Of a stretch of DNA of 64,000 bases, positions 39,412-49,522 are shown in pieces. The position numbers were made by a program, and so were the translations under genes. How positions within the stretch are numbered: position 1 is the stretch's first letter; every line of letters starts with the position of its first letter. Below the pieces are notes generated by a model, which did not search any database, was not told where the DNA came from, and worked only from the letters and a program-made list of their open reading frames with translations. Source of the stretch: an uncultured Thiohalocapsa sp. (GTDB taxonomy: Bacteria > Pseudomonadota > Gammaproteobacteria > Chromatiales > Chromatiaceae); NCBI RefSeq assembly GCF_913063425.1, contig NZ_CAJXYK010000010.1, positions 1-64,000 of the forward strand, given 5' to 3'.

Positions 39412-41499
39412 TCAAGCCGTTTCCGCGGGACGGAGCCGGCCGATATCCGCGATGCTGGAGAACAGGCTGAGCACCCCCTGGAGGAGCGCGACGCGATTGG
39501 CGCGCAGGGCCGGGTCATCCACATTGACCATCACTTCATCGAAGAACCGATCCACGACGGGCCGGAGCTCCGCCAGGGCGCTCAACGCCTGTGCGTAGTC
39601 GCCTGCCTCCAGCATAGGCGCAACACGCTCCCGCGCCATGGCGACAGTGGTCGCGAGCCGAAGCTCTGCATCGTCCTGGAGCAGGTTTTCGCGGACACTG
39701 GTATCCCCCGCCTGCGCGTCCGATTTCCTCAGGATGTTGGCGATGCGCTTGTTGGCAGCGGCGAGCGCGCCCGCGGCCTCGTGCTGCGCGAAGGCGGCGA
39801 CGGCGCGAACGCGTCGGTCGAAGTCGCTGGGCACGGAGGCATCCACCGCCATCACCGACTCGATGGCATCCGCATCGATGTCCAGGTCGGCGTAATACCC
39901 GGGCAGGCGCTCCATCACGTAGGCATAGGTCTCCTGTACGGCCGCCGCGGCGGAAACGTCCGCGGGGAATGCCGCGGCAGCGTCGCTGAGCAGCGCACGC
40001 AGATCCAGCGGCAGGGGGGTTTCGATCAGAATCCGGAGCACGCCGATGGCGGCCCGCCGCAGGCCGTAGGGGTCCTTCACCCCGCTGGGCCGCTCGCCGA
40101 TGGCGAAGATGCCGACGAGCGTGTCCAGCCTGTCCGCCAGCGCGAGCACGCGCCCGCACTGGGTCGCCGGCAGCACGTCGCCCGCATGACGTGGCAGGTA
40201 CTGCTCCGCCATGGCCGCCGCGACGCAGGGGTCCTCCCCGCTGCGCGTGGCATAGTGCCGCCCCATGATGCCCTGGAGGCTTGCGAACTCTCCGACCATG
40301 GCCGTGACCAAGTCACATTTCGCGAGCAGCGCAGAGCGCTCGGCGAGCGCAGGGTCGTAACCCAGCGCTGCAGCGATGTGCCGGCAGGAGCTCGCCACAC
40401 GGCGGGACTTGTCGGCAACGCTGCCGAGCTTGTGCTGGAACACCACCCGCTCCAGGACGGGCATGAAGTCCGCGAGCGGCGTGCGCAGATCCTGCTCCCA
40501 AAAGAAGCGAGCGTCACTGAAGCGGGGCCGGATGACCCGCTCATTGCCGGCGCGAACCACGTCCGGCTCGCGGCTCTCGATATTGCTGACGGCGATGAAA
40601 TAGGGCAGCAGCCCGGCATCCGCGCGCTGGACCGGGAAATATTTCTGGTGCTGCTGCATGGTTTCGATGAGGGCCTCAGCCGGCACCTCCAGAAAGACGT
40701 CTTCGAAATGGCCCAGCAGGGCCACCGGCCACTCGCAGAGCGCGGTGACCTCACGCAGCAGATCGTCGGGGATGCTTGCCCGACCGTCCACGCGCTTGGC
40801 GAGCGCCGTCACCTGCTCGCGGATCTGCGCCTCGCGTGCCGCAAAATCCGGCTCCACATAGGCGCTGCGCAGGGCCGCGGCGTAGGCGTCCGGGCTGCTG
40901 ATGGGGATGGGTTCCGGATGGTGGAACCTGTGGCCGCGCGATTCGGTGCCGATGGCAATACCGAGCACGCTGCCGGATACCGGGGCCTCGCCGAAGCGCA
41001 TGCAGACCCAATGGACGGGCCGCACAAAGGAGACGTCACTGTCGCCCCAGCGCATGCGCTTGGGGATCGGCAGCTGGCCCAGAGCGGCGGCCACCAGCTC
41101 CGGCAGCAGGTCGGCGGTGAGCTGCCCGGATTCGGTGCTGCGGTGCACCAGCCAGCTGCCCTTGTCGGTTTCCTCCCGCGCCAGGGCGTCCACCTCGACC
41201 CCGCAGGACCGTGCAAAGCCGAGTGCCGCCTTGGTGGGCGCCCCGTCAGGTCCGTACGCTGCCTTGAGCGCAGGGCCCCGGCGAATACTTTCGCGGTCCG
41301 GTTGGCGCCAGGCCAGCCCACGGACAATGAGCGCCAGTCGTCGCGGCGTGGCGTAGCGCTCGACGGCGCCATGCGTGAGGGATCGAGCCTGGAGCTGCGC
41401 ACCGAAGTGCTCGGCGAAGGCGGCGGACAACCGCGGCAGTGCAGTGGGCGGCAGCTCCTCGGTGCCGATCTCGACCAGAAGATCCTGTGCGGCTTCCAT
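39412..41499 (-). CDS. glyS: Glycyl-tRNA synthetase beta subunit
   Basis: 695 residues. It begins with LLVEIGTEELPPTAL and carries the HD-like and C-terminal anticodon-binding parts of the bacterial beta subunit (GEFASLQGIMGRHYA, DPYGLRRAAIGVLRI, ANKRIANILRK, FDEVMVNVDDPALRANRVALL). It acts with glyQ as an alpha2-beta2 enzyme. An alternative GTG start at 41508 would overlap the glyQ stop by four bases; ATG 41499 has GAGG at a better distance. Confidence 0.96.
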   Translation of the reverse strand: MEAAQDLLVEIGTEELPPTALPRLSAAFAEHFGAQLQARSLTHGAVERYATPRRLALIVRGLAWRQPDRESIRRGPALKAAYGPDGAPTKAALGFARSCGVEVDALAREETDKGSWLVHRSTESGQLTADLLPELVAAALGQLPIPKRMRWGDSDVSFVRPVHWVCMRFGEAPVSGSVLGIAIGTESRGHRFHHPEPIPISSPDAYAAALRSAYVEPDFAAREAQIREQVTALAKRVDGRASIPDDLLREVTALCEWPVALLGHFEDVFLEVPAEALIETMQQHQKYFPVQRADAGLLPYFIAVSNIESREPDVVRAGNERVIRPRFSDARFFWEQDLRTPLADFMPVLERVVFQHKLGSVADKSRRVASSCRHIAAALGYDPALAERSALLAKCDLVTAMVGEFASLQGIMGRHYATRSGEDPCVAAAMAEQYLPRHAGDVLPATQCGRVLALADRLDTLVGIFAIGERPSGVKDPYGLRRAAIGVLRILIETPLPLDLRALLSDAAAAFPADVSAAAAVQETYAYVMERLPGYYADLDIDADAIESVMAVDASVPSDFDRRVRAVAAFAQHEAAGALAAANKRIANILRKSDAQAGDTSVRENLLQDDAELRLATTVAMARERVAPMLEAGDYAQALSALAELRPVVDRFFDEVMVNVDDPALRANRVALLQGVLSLFSSIADIGRLRPAETA

Positions 41500-41504
41500 G
41501 GTAG

Positions 41505-42455
41505 TCACCTCGTTGCGTCCTGAGCCTGAGCCTGAGCCTGAGCCTGCGGTGGCGCCGACAGCATCGGGAAGCCCAGGGCCTCACGGCTGGCGAAATAGGC
41601 CTCGGCCACGGCGCGCGCCAGGCTGCGGACACGCAGGATGAAGCGCTGTCGCTCGGTGACGGACAGCGCACCCCGCGCGTCGAGCAGGTTGAACAGATGC
41701 GAGCCCTTCAGCACCTGCTCGTAGGCGGGCAGGGGCAGCGATTGCTCGATCAGCTGCATGCTCTGGCGCTCGGCCACGTCAAAGGCACCGAACAGGGCCT
41801 CCACATCCGCGTGCTCGAAGTTGTAAGCGGACTGCTCGCGCTCGTTCTGCAGGAAGACGTCGCCGTAGGTCACGGCGCCCTGCGGCGTGCCCGCCCACTT
41901 CAGGTCGAAGACGCTCTCCGCCCCCTGAAGGTACATGGCGATGCGCTCCAGCCCATAAGTGATCTCACCGCTCACCGGCCGGCACTCAAGCCCGCCCACC
42001 TGCTGGAAATAGGTGAACTGCGTCACCTCCATGCCGTTCAGCCACACCTCCCAGCCGAGGCCCCAGGCCCCCAGGGTCGGCGACTCCCAGTTGTCTTCCA
42101 CGAAGCGGATATCGTGCACCAGCGGGTCGATGCCGAGCAGACGCAGGGAGTCGAGATACTGCTCCTGAATGTCGGCCGGCGAGGGCTTCAGGATCACCTG
42201 ATACTGATAGTAATGTTGCAGCCGATTCGGGTTCTCACCGTAGCGCCCGTCGGTGGGCCGGCGCGACGGCTGCACATAGGCGCAGTTCCAAGGCTCCGGC
42301 CCGATGGCGCGCAGAAAGGTGGCTGGATGAAAGGTCCCGGCGCCCACCTCCATGTCGTACGGTTGCAGCACGACACAGCCGCGCTCGGCCCAGTAGGTCT
42401 GCAAACGGAAGATGAGCTCCTGAAAAGTCGCGGGTATGGCGGCGTTTGAAGTCAA
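41505..42455 (-). CDS. glyQ: Glycyl-tRNA synthetase alpha subunit
   Basis: 316 residues. Class II catalytic subunit: [59 protein letters not shown] and [17 protein letters not shown] are all diagnostic. The C-terminus carries an extra [10 protein letters not shown] tail, encoded by a hexamer repeat, that is not part of the core enzyme. glyS follows immediately. The gene diverges from the cation transporter at 42721. Confidence 0.97.
   Translation of the reverse strand: MTSNAAIPATFQELIFRLQTYWAERGCVVLQPYDMEVGAGTFHPATFLRAIGPEPWNCAYVQPSRRPTDGRYGENPNRLQHYYQYQVILKPSPADIQEQYLDSLRLLGIDPLVHDIRFVEDNWESPTLGAWGLGWEVWLNGMEVTQFTYFQQVGGLECRPVSGEITYGLERIAMYLQGAESVFDLKWAGTPQGAVTYGDVFLQNEREQSAYNFEHADVEALFGAFDVAERQSMQLIEQSLPLPAYEQVLKGSHLFNLLDARGALSVTERQRFILRVRSLARAVAEAYFASREALGFPMLSAPPQAQAQAQAQDATR
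41519..41546. repeat. Hexamer repeat in the glyQ C-terminus
   Basis: Four perfect CCTGAG units followed by a diverged one. On the minus strand they encode alternating Gln-Ala. Unit number can vary in frame. Confidence 0.85.
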
Positions 42456-42720
42456 GCGGCTGGTCCGGCGGGGTTGCTGAAAGCGGGCATTCTATCGGCA
42501 ACGCTGCCGGCCCGACCACAACCGCCGCTGCCGGCGTTGCAGGTCTTCCCTATAATCGCCGCCGTGAGCAACCTGGCGCGCCAAGACCATGCCGCCGCCT
42601 GCGGCCTGTCCCGGTCGGGCTGCGGCGCCCTGGTCAACGCCCCCAGCATCGCGCCCGCCATCCCGATTCGCAGCCGAGCAGGCCCGCCCGGCGCGCGAGC
42701 AGCAGTCGAGGGAGAGTCTC

Positions 42721-43920
42721 ATGGGATCAGCCATCGCACCCGGCAGCACCAGTGACCAGCGCTTGCGCGAGCGCCGCACTGCCGTGGCGCGCACCGCTTT
42801 CGTGGGTGCCGTCGCCAATCTGGTGCTGTCGCTGGTGAAGATCGGTGTCGGGCTGGTGGGCCACTCGCAGGCCCTCATCGCCGACGGTATCCATTCCCTG
42901 TCGGACCTCGCCACCGACCTGTTGGTGTGGATTGCCGGCCTCCAGGCGAGTCGCGGGCCGGACGACGAGCATCCCTACGGTCATGGCCGCTACGAGACCA
43001 TGGCCACCCTGGCGCTCGCGCTGCTGCTGGCGGCCGTGGCCATCGGCATCGGCTGGGACGCGGCAAAACGGTTGTTCTCGCCGGAGCATCTGCTCACCCC
43101 CGGCTGGATCACGCTGTTCGCGGCGCTCGGCTCCATCCTCGTGAAGGAGTGGCTCTACTGGTACACCCTTGCCTACGCACGGCGGGTCCGGTCCGACATG
43201 CTGCGGGCCAACGCCTGGCATCACCGCACTGACGCGATCTCTTCCATCGTGGTGCTCATCGGCATTGCCGGTACCCTCGCGGGCCTGCCCTATTTGGATG
43301 CAGTGGCGGCCTTCGTCGTTGCCGTGATGATTGCGCACATTGCCTGGGAGCTGGGCTCCGACGCCGCGCGCGAGCTGGTGGACACCGGCCTGGAGCCCGA
43401 GCGCCTCGCCGCGGTGCGTGAGACGATTCTTAAGGTGGGCGGGGTGCGCGACCTGCACATGCTGCGCACGCGCTCCATCGGCGGCACCGTATCCACCGAC
43501 GTCCACGTCCTGGTGGATCCCTACATCAGCGTCTCGGAAGGGCATCTCATCAGCGTCAAGGTCGAGCAGCAGCTCAAGAGGCATATCGACGAGATCGAAG
43601 ACGTTACCGTTCACATCGATCCAGAAGACGACGATGTCGCGCCGCCAACCATGGGTCTGCCGAGCCGCCGCGAGGCCCTCGCGCGGCTCGCCGCACACTG
43701 GGCGAACCTGCCGGAGCTCGCCCGCCCGGAGCGGGTGCAGCTGCATTATCTGGACGGCCGTATCGAGGTGGAGGTCTTCCTGCGCGAGCCCGGCGCACGC
43801 GAGCCTGAGGCAGGCAGTGCGAGCCTCGCCGAGCGCGCGGGCGCAGCCGTGGCGGGCGATCCGATCTTCGCCGGGGTGACGCTCTATCGGGGCGTTACGC
43901 ACCACGATGGTGCGCCCTGA
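42721..43920 (+). CDS. Cation diffusion facilitator transporter
   Basis: 399 residues. Six membrane segments; metal-binding motifs DGIHSLSDLATDL in segment 2 and HHRTDAISS in segment 5; then a cytosolic ferredoxin-like domain (STDVHVLVDPYISVSEGH...VTVHIDPEDD) and an extra C-terminal domain of about 90 residues. Likely exports Zn2+, Fe2+ or Mn2+; the DxxxD/HxxxD residues do not settle which. ATG 42721 is preceded by GAGGGAGAG. Its last codons contain an NtrC-type palindrome. Confidence 0.88.
   Translation: MGSAIAPGSTSDQRLRERRTAVARTAFVGAVANLVLSLVKIGVGLVGHSQALIADGIHSLSDLATDLLVWIAGLQASRGPDDEHPYGHGRYETMATLALALLLAAVAIGIGWDAAKRLFSPEHLLTPGWITLFAALGSILVKEWLYWYTLAYARRVRSDMLRANAWHHRTDAISSIVVLIGIAGTLAGLPYLDAVAAFVVAVMIAHIAWELGSDAARELVDTGLEPERLAAVRETILKVGGVRDLHMLRTRSIGGTVSTDVHVLVDPYISVSEGHLISVKVEQQLKRHIDEIEDVTVHIDPEDDDVAPPTMGLPSRREALARLAAHWANLPELARPERVQLHYLDGRIEVEVFLREPGAREPEAGSASLAERAGAAVAGDPIFAGVTLYRGVTHHDGAP
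43899..43913. promoter_or_regulatory. NtrC-type enhancer site
   Basis: GCACCACGATGGTGC, matching the NtrC pattern GCACC-N5-GGTGC perfectly. It lies inside the last codons of the CDF gene, about 206 bases upstream of the sigma-54 promoter of glnA. Confidence 0.6.
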
Positions 43921-44283
43921 CACCGCCGTGCGCCAAACTTGGGCCTATCGATGCCCGGACCGGCTGCGCCCGCCGATGATGCCGCCCTGTGCATGTCTCA
44001 CCGAGCGCCGCTGTGACGGGCGTCGAGACACTGACTCACCGGCGTCTGCGCGCCGACGGGACAGGATCTGATCGCCACGCCCTGGGGCCGACCCCCAGCC
44101 AAGCGCGGCTTCTGTCAATGGCACGGAAACTGCCTAAGCGACAGGCTGAGACAGCGGTGAGACGCGACAACGCGATCCACTCGGGACGCAGCGGGTCCGG
44201 ACACACCGGGCGGTGGCCCTGCCCGAACCCAGCCTACCGGCTCAACACCAACCCCCCAATCGAACCGACGGGAGACCGACAGT
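43921..44283 (+). promoter_or_regulatory. glnA upstream region
   Basis: 363 gene-free bases. It contains the sigma-54 promoter at 44119-44134 and a leader of about 150 bases from there to the glnA start. No second NtrC site with both half-sites was found. Confidence 0.5.
44119..44134 (+). promoter_or_regulatory. Sigma-54 promoter of glnA
   Basis: TGGCACGGAAACTGCC: GG at 44120-44121 and GC at 44132-44133 with exactly ten bases between them, the -24/-12 architecture. The only deviation from TGGCAC-N5-TTGC is C for the first T. Confidence 0.78.
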
Positions 44284-45690
44284 ATGGCATCGAAGATCCT
44301 GGAGACCATCAAGAACGAGGACGTGAAGTTCGTCGACCTGCGCTTCACCGACACGCGCGGCAAGGAGCAGCATGTCTCCCTGCCCGCCACCATGGTCGAA
44401 GAGTCGCTGTTCCAGGACGGCAAAATGTTCGATGGCTCCTCCATCGCCGGCTGGAAGGGTATCGAGGCCTCAGACATGGTGCTGATGCCCGAAGCGGACA
44501 CCGCGATCATGGATCCCTTCTCCGACGAAAACACGCTGATCGTGCGCTGCGACATCCTCGAGCCCGCCACCATGCAGGGCTACGAGCGCGATCCGCGCTC
44601 GGTGGCGAAGCGTGCCGAGGCCTATCTGAAGTCCACCGGCATCGCCGACACCGCCTTCTTCGGCCCGGAGCCCGAGTTCTTCGTGCTGGATGACGTGCGC
44701 TGGGGGGCCGACATGAGCGGTGCCTTCTACAAGGTGGACTCGGACGAGGCGGACTGGAACTCCGAGCGCGTCTTCGAAGACGGCAACATGGGCCACCGCC
44801 CGAGCGTCAAGGGCGGCTACTTCCCGGTGCCGCCGGTGGACTCGCTCAACGACCTGCGCGCCGCCATGTGCCTCGCCATGGAAGAGATGGGCGTGCCGGT
44901 GGAGGTGCATCACCACGAGGTCGCCACCGCCGGCCAATGCGAGATCGGCACCAAGTTCACCACCCTGGTGCAGCGCGCCGACTGGAACCAGATCCTGAAG
45001 TACTGCGTGCACAACGTCGCCCACGCCTACGGCAAAACGGCGACCTTCATGCCCAAGCCCCTGGTGGGCGACAACGGCAACGGCATGCACGTGCACCAAT
45101 CCCTGGCGAAGGACGGCACCAACATCTTCGCCGGCGACAAGTACGGCGGCTTGTCCGAGACCGCGCTCTACTACATCGGCGGCATCATCAAGCATGCCCG
45201 CGCCCTGAACGCCTTCACCAACGCCTCCACCAACTCCTACAAGCGTCTGGTGCCGGGCTTCGAGGCGCCGGTGATGCTGGCCTACTCGGCGAAGAACCGC
45301 TCGGCGTCCATCCGCATCCCGCACGACGCCAACCCCAAGGCGACCCGCATCGAGGTGCGCTTCCCGGACAGCATGGGTAACCCCTACCTGTCGTTCGCGG
45401 CGATGATGATGGCCGGCCTGGACGGCATCCAGAACAAGATCCATCCCGGGGATGCCATGGACAAGGATCTCTACGACCTGCCGCCCGAGGAAGAGAAGGC
45501 CATCCCACAGGTCTGCTATTCCCTCGACCAGGCCCTGGACGAGCTGGACAAGGACCGCGAGTTCCTCACCCAGGGCGGAGTCTTCACCGACGACGTGATC
45601 GACGGCTACATCGGCCTCAAGATGAGCGAGGTCACGCTGCTGCGCATGACCACGCATCCCATCGAATTCGATCTCTACTACAGCCTGTAA
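44284..45690 (+). CDS. glnA: Glutamine synthetase, type I
   Basis: 468 residues, standard GSI-beta length. Key stretches are [39 protein letters not shown] (ATP/glutamate site), [15 protein letters not shown] [12 protein letters not shown] and the adenylylation loop with Tyr397 in [17 protein letters not shown]. It makes glutamine from glutamate and ammonia and is very likely controlled by NtrC and GlnE adenylylation. A sigma-54 promoter and an NtrC-type site lie upstream and ntrB-ntrC downstream. Confidence 0.98.
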   Translation: MASKILETIKNEDVKFVDLRFTDTRGKEQHVSLPATMVEESLFQDGKMFDGSSIAGWKGIEASDMVLMPEADTAIMDPFSDENTLIVRCDILEPATMQGYERDPRSVAKRAEAYLKSTGIADTAFFGPEPEFFVLDDVRWGADMSGAFYKVDSDEADWNSERVFEDGNMGHRPSVKGGYFPVPPVDSLNDLRAAMCLAMEEMGVPVEVHHHEVATAGQCEIGTKFTTLVQRADWNQILKYCVHNVAHAYGKTATFMPKPLVGDNGNGMHVHQSLAKDGTNIFAGDKYGGLSETALYYIGGIIKHARALNAFTNASTNSYKRLVPGFEAPVMLAYSAKNRSASIRIPHDANPKATRIEVRFPDSMGNPYLSFAAMMMAGLDGIQNKIHPGDAMDKDLYDLPPEEEKAIPQVCYSLDQALDELDKDREFLTQGGVFTDDVIDGYIGLKMSEVTLLRMTTHPIEFDLYYSL

Positions 45691-45697
45691 CGCCGGC

Positions 45698-45723
45698 GCC
45701 GGCCGCCGCTGGCGGCGGCCGGC
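45698..45723. terminator. Hairpin after glnA
   Basis: A perfect 12-base stem (GCCGGCCGCCGC with GCGGCGGCCGGC) eight bases after the glnA stop. No T-run follows; it may be a terminator or mRNA 3' stabiliser. Confidence 0.5.
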
Positions 45724-45903
45724 CTCACCCGCTTTACCTCATTCACTCGCCCGCAGCCCGTGGGCGCGAACCCCGTCGCAACTCCCGTCCTGCGGCGTTG
45801 CCCACACCTGCCTCCTGCGTTACAACGCCCACAGGCGGATGCGGCTTGTCTTACGCATGCCTGCATCGTCCCGCTGCTCGCGCCTGAGCGCATCTCGGGC
45901 GCG

Positions 45904-45963
45904 CCCGGAGCAACCGCACCCGGCGCAACCGCACCCGGAGCAACCGCACCGGGAGCAACCCGG
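45904..45963. repeat. 15-base tandem repeat before the DUF4124 gene
   Basis: Four units of CCCGGAGCAACCGCA, the second with one change and the last diverged. The array ends eight bases before the start codon at 45972, so it occupies the position where the ribosome binding site should lie (CGGAGG remains at 45961-45966). Confidence 0.85.
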
Positions 45964-45971
45964 AGGCCCTC

Positions 45972-46505
45972 ATGCGGGTACCCTGCCCCCTGCTGCTGGC
46001 GTTGAGCCTGGCCATGTCCTTGCCCCCTGTTGAGGCGCAGGTCTACCAGTCCGTCGGACCCGATGGGCGCCCCGTCTTCACGGATCGGCCCCTGCCCAAC
46101 GCCCGCCAGCTGGACATCCCGGTGAACCGCGCTCCGGAGCCCGCTGCCGAGGAGGCCCAGGCGGCCCCGATGGACGGCGATGCCGGCTTTCTCGGACCCT
46201 ACGATATGCTTGAGGTGGTCACACCAGCGGATGAGCACCGCACCCGGGATGCCGGCGGCGAGCTGCCGGTGTCCCTGGTCATCGCCCCCGCCCTGTTGGA
46301 CGGTCACCGGCTCGCGATGGAGGTCAATGGGGTCGTCGCCGAGGGCGATGTGCCCAACCCGAGCCAGGTGATGCTGCGCGGGCTCACGCTCGGCACCCAT
46401 CGCATTCGCGCGGTTGTGCAGGACGTCGACGGCGCAGCCATCGCGGCGACGCCTGCCATCAACGTGCACGTGCTGCCGCCGTTGCCGGAGTCCGCCGAGC
46501 CCTGA
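45972..46505 (+). CDS. DUF4124-type exported protein
   Basis: 177 residues with a signal peptide (LLLALSLAMSLPPVEA). The mature N-terminus, QVYQSVGPDGRPVFTDRP, is the DUF4124 signature; a C-terminal beta-rich part (LRGLTLGTHRIRAVVQDVDG) looks like an Ig-like fold. Function unknown. From memory, such genes recur between glnA and ntrB in related bacteria, which would point to a conserved though unexplained link to nitrogen regulation. Confidence 0.8.
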   Translation: MRVPCPLLLALSLAMSLPPVEAQVYQSVGPDGRPVFTDRPLPNARQLDIPVNRAPEPAAEEAQAAPMDGDAGFLGPYDMLEVVTPADEHRTRDAGGELPVSLVIAPALLDGHRLAMEVNGVVAEGDVPNPSQVMLRGLTLGTHRIRAVVQDVDGAAIAATPAINVHVLPPLPESAEP

Positions 46506-46854
46506 GACCGACGCTGAGCGCCGCCGGCGGCCGGCGGAGCGGCTTTCGGGTCGCGACTCCATCACCCCTGCACCTGCCCTCGCATAAGCGCTGTCCCGGT
46601 GCGCCGCCTGCCCTAGAATAGTGCAACATGATCGCATGTGCGGCGCAGCGGCCCGTCTGGGGGGCGCCTGCACCGCGCTCCGACAGCGCCAGCCGGAATC
46701 GACTTCGGCTGGTGCAGATCTTGCTTCGGCTCAATCCGCGCAGTGCGCACCCGCGGCCGTGTTCAGCACCGACACGGCCGCTGCGGCGGCTGCGGTGACA
46801 GCCTGCCGGGCCGCCGCGGCCCGGCGCTGCCCGGATGCGGATCGAGTCAGCGCC
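46506..46854 (+). promoter_or_regulatory. Region upstream of ntrB
   Basis: 349 bases. TAGAAT at 46613-46618 is a good -10 element; CTGTCC about 17-18 bases earlier is a possible -35. The reading frame of ntrB is open upstream to 46621, but the extra residues lack homology. Confidence 0.35.
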
Positions 46855-47937
46855 ATGAAGCAGAACACCATAGGAAACAATCAACTGGCCTCTTCGATCC
46901 TGGGCAATCTCAACACCGCGGTGCTGCTCTTCGACGCGGAGCTGCGCCTGTGCTACATCAACCCTGCCGGCGAGCTGCTGCTTGCGGTGAGCGCCAAGGC
47001 CGTGCTCGGCAAGGCCGCGGGGGACCTCGTCACCTGCCCCGCGGAGCCCGTCGAGGCACGCCTGCGCGACGCCCTTGACACGCGCCAGCCCTTTACGGAG
47101 CGCGAGATCGAGCTGCGCCGCCCCGACGGCGAATTCATCCGCGTGAACTGCACTGTGCTCCCGGTGCACCAATTCGAGTCGAACGCGGACCTGCTCATGG
47201 AGCTGCATCAGGTGGACCGGCAGATCCGCATCACCCGCGAGGAGCACCTGATCTCCCAGCATCAGGCGACGCAGGCGCTGCTGCGCGGGCTCGCGCACGA
47301 GATCAAGAACCCCCTGGGCGGACTGCGCGGCGCAGCACAGCTGCTGGAGCGCGAGCTGCCGAGCCAGGAGCTGCGCGAGTACACCCGCATCATCATCGAC
47401 GAGGCCGACCGCCTGCAGGGCCTGCTGAACCGCATGCTCGGCCCTAACCAGCTCCCGCAGCTGCGCGCAGTGAACATCCACCACGTACTGGAGCACGTGC
47501 GCGGGCTGCTCACCGCCGAGTATCCCAGCGGACCGGCCATCATCCGCGACTACGATCCAAGCATTCCCGACCTGCACGCCGACGCCGACCGCCTGATCCA
47601 GGCGCTGCTCAACATCGCCCGCAACGGCGCCGAGGCCGCCGGCGATGCCGGCGAGCTCAGCTTCCGCACCCGGGTGCTGCGCCAGTTCACCATCGGCAAC
47701 GAGCTGCACCGACTGGTGCTGCGGGTGGAGATCGAGGACACCGGGCCCGGCATCCCCGAGAAGCTGCTGGACCGGATCTTCTTTCCGATGGTCTCGGGGC
47801 GGTCCGGCGGCACCGGGCTCGGGCTCCCCATCGCCCAGGAGCTGATCAACCAGCACGGTGGTCTCATCGAATGCGAGAGCCGGCCGGGCAGTACCCGGTT
47901 CTTCGTCTATCTGCCGCTGGAGGCCAGCGATGACTAA
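46855..47937 (+). CDS. glnL: Nitrogen regulation sensor kinase NtrB
   Basis: 360 residues, cytosolic. PAS domain (SSILGNLNTAVLLFDAELRLCYINPAGE), H box GLAHEIKNPLGGLRGAAQLL, N box LLNIARNGAEAA, G1 EIEDTGPGIPE and G2 GGTGLGLPIAQELI. It phosphorylates NtrC when glutamine is scarce, via PII. The ATG at 46855 was chosen because homology begins there. It overlaps ntrC by eight bases. Confidence 0.95.
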   Translation: MKQNTIGNNQLASSILGNLNTAVLLFDAELRLCYINPAGELLLAVSAKAVLGKAAGDLVTCPAEPVEARLRDALDTRQPFTEREIELRRPDGEFIRVNCTVLPVHQFESNADLLMELHQVDRQIRITREEHLISQHQATQALLRGLAHEIKNPLGGLRGAAQLLERELPSQELREYTRIIIDEADRLQGLLNRMLGPNQLPQLRAVNIHHVLEHVRGLLTAEYPSGPAIIRDYDPSIPDLHADADRLIQALLNIARNGAEAAGDAGELSFRTRVLRQFTIGNELHRLVLRVEIEDTGPGIPEKLLDRIFFPMVSGRSGGTGLGLPIAQELINQHGGLIECESRPGSTRFFVYLPLEASDD

Positions 47938-49366
47938 GGTGCCGAGCGTTTGGGTCATCGACGACGACCGCTCCATTCGCTGGGTGCTGGAGCGCGCCTT
48001 GCGGCAGGCGGACATGGACGTCACCTGCTTCTCCAACGGCGTCGGCATCATGGATGCCCTGAGCCGGGACCGCCCCGACGTGATCCTGTCGGATATCCGC
48101 ATGCCGGGTATCGACGGGCTCGATCTGCTGCAGCAGGTCAATGCCCGCTATCCGACTCTGCCGGTCATCATCATGACGGCGCATTCGGACCTGGACAGCG
48201 CCGTATCGGCGTTCCACGGCGGCGCGTTCGAGTACCTGCCGAAGCCCTTCGACCTCGACGAGGCCGTGGACCAGGTGCGCCGCGCCTGCCGCGCGCACGA
48301 GCAGGCGGGCGCCGGTGCCGTGTCGCTGGAGAACAGCCCCGACATCATCGGCGAGGCGCCCTCCATGCAGGAGGTGTTCCGCGCCATCGGGCGTCTGGCG
48401 CGCTCCAACATCACCGTGCTCATCAACGGCGAGTCGGGCACCGGCAAGGAGCTGGTGGCGCGCGCCCTGCACCGGCACAGCCCAAGGTCGGGTGCGCCTT
48501 TCATCGCGCTCAACATGGCGGCCATTCCGCGCGACCTGATGGAGTCCGAGCTCTTCGGGCATGAGCGCGGCGCCTTCACCGGCGCACAGACCCGCCGCGA
48601 GGGTCGCTTCGAGCAGGCGGACGGCGGCACCCTGTTTCTGGACGAAATCGGCGACATGCCGGCGGAGCTGCAGACGCGGCTGCTGCGGGTGCTCGCCGAC
48701 GGCGAGTTCTACCGCGTGGGCGGCCTGTCACCCATCAAGGTGGACGTGCGCATCATCGCCGCGACCCATCAGAACCTCCAGGACCATGTGCGCCAGGGCC
48801 GCTTTCGCGAGGATCTCTTCCACCGCCTGAACGTCATCCGCATCCACCTGCCGCCGCTGCGTGAGCGGCGCGAGGACATCGGGCTGCTGATGCGCCATTT
48901 TCTCACCCAGGCCGGCCAGGAGCTCGGCTGCGAGCCCAAGACCATCGCCCCCGATGCCCTCGCCCACCTGGAGCGGCTCGACTGGCCGGGCAATGTCCGG
49001 CAACTGGAGAACACTGCCCGCTGGCTCACGGTGATGGCCTCCACCAAAGAGATCCGCGTCAACGATCTGCCGCCGGACCTCTCTGACACGGACGGCGGCG
49101 GCGGCGGCGACGAGCAGTGGGAGACCGCGTTGCGGGCCTGGACCCGGCGGCGTCTGCGTCAGGGTGACGCCGCCATCCTGGAATCGGCGCTGCCCACCTT
49201 CGAGCGCATCCTGATCCAGGCTGCCCTGGAGCACACCGGCGGTCGCCGGCAGGAGGCGGCCAAGCTCCTGGGCTGGGGCCGCAACACACTGACCCGCAAG
49301 ATCAAAGACCTCAACATGGACTTCGGCGCCGCACCCGGCGGCGAAGACGACGAGGATGCCGCCTGA
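47930..49366 (+). CDS. glnG: Nitrogen regulator NtrC
   Basis: 478 residues. Receiver domain with the acidic cluster in WVIDDDRSIRW and phospho-acceptor Asp55 (ILSDIRMPGIDG); AAA+ domain with GESGTGKELVA, the sigma-54-contacting GAFTGA (ELFGHERGAFTGAQ) and LFLDEIGDMP; C-terminal Fis-type HTH with GRRQEAAKLLGWGRNTLTRKI. It activates sigma-54 promoters such as that of glnA in this window. A glycine run and an acidic C-terminal tail (GGEDDEDAA) are local peculiarities. Confidence 0.96.
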   Translation: MTKVPSVWVIDDDRSIRWVLERALRQADMDVTCFSNGVGIMDALSRDRPDVILSDIRMPGIDGLDLLQQVNARYPTLPVIIMTAHSDLDSAVSAFHGGAFEYLPKPFDLDEAVDQVRRACRAHEQAGAGAVSLENSPDIIGEAPSMQEVFRAIGRLARSNITVLINGESGTGKELVARALHRHSPRSGAPFIALNMAAIPRDLMESELFGHERGAFTGAQTRREGRFEQADGGTLFLDEIGDMPAELQTRLLRVLADGEFYRVGGLSPIKVDVRIIAATHQNLQDHVRQGRFREDLFHRLNVIRIHLPPLRERREDIGLLMRHFLTQAGQELGCEPKTIAPDALAHLERLDWPGNVRQLENTARWLTVMASTKEIRVNDLPPDLSDTDGGGGGDEQWETALRAWTRRRLRQGDAAILESALPTFERILIQAALEHTGGRRQEAAKLLGWGRNTLTRKIKDLNMDFGAAPGGEDDEDAA

Positions 49367-49522
49367 CCCGGGCCTGCACCGGGCGCGCACATCGCCGCCT
49401 CCAGGCGTCGTCTTCTGCACAGCCCTGCGTGCGGTCCGGGCATTGAATGCGGGCGGCTCGGCATCGACATGCCCTGCATCCGGGCCACCTGCCCGCTCAC
49501 GCTTCAGCAGACGCCGACACCC

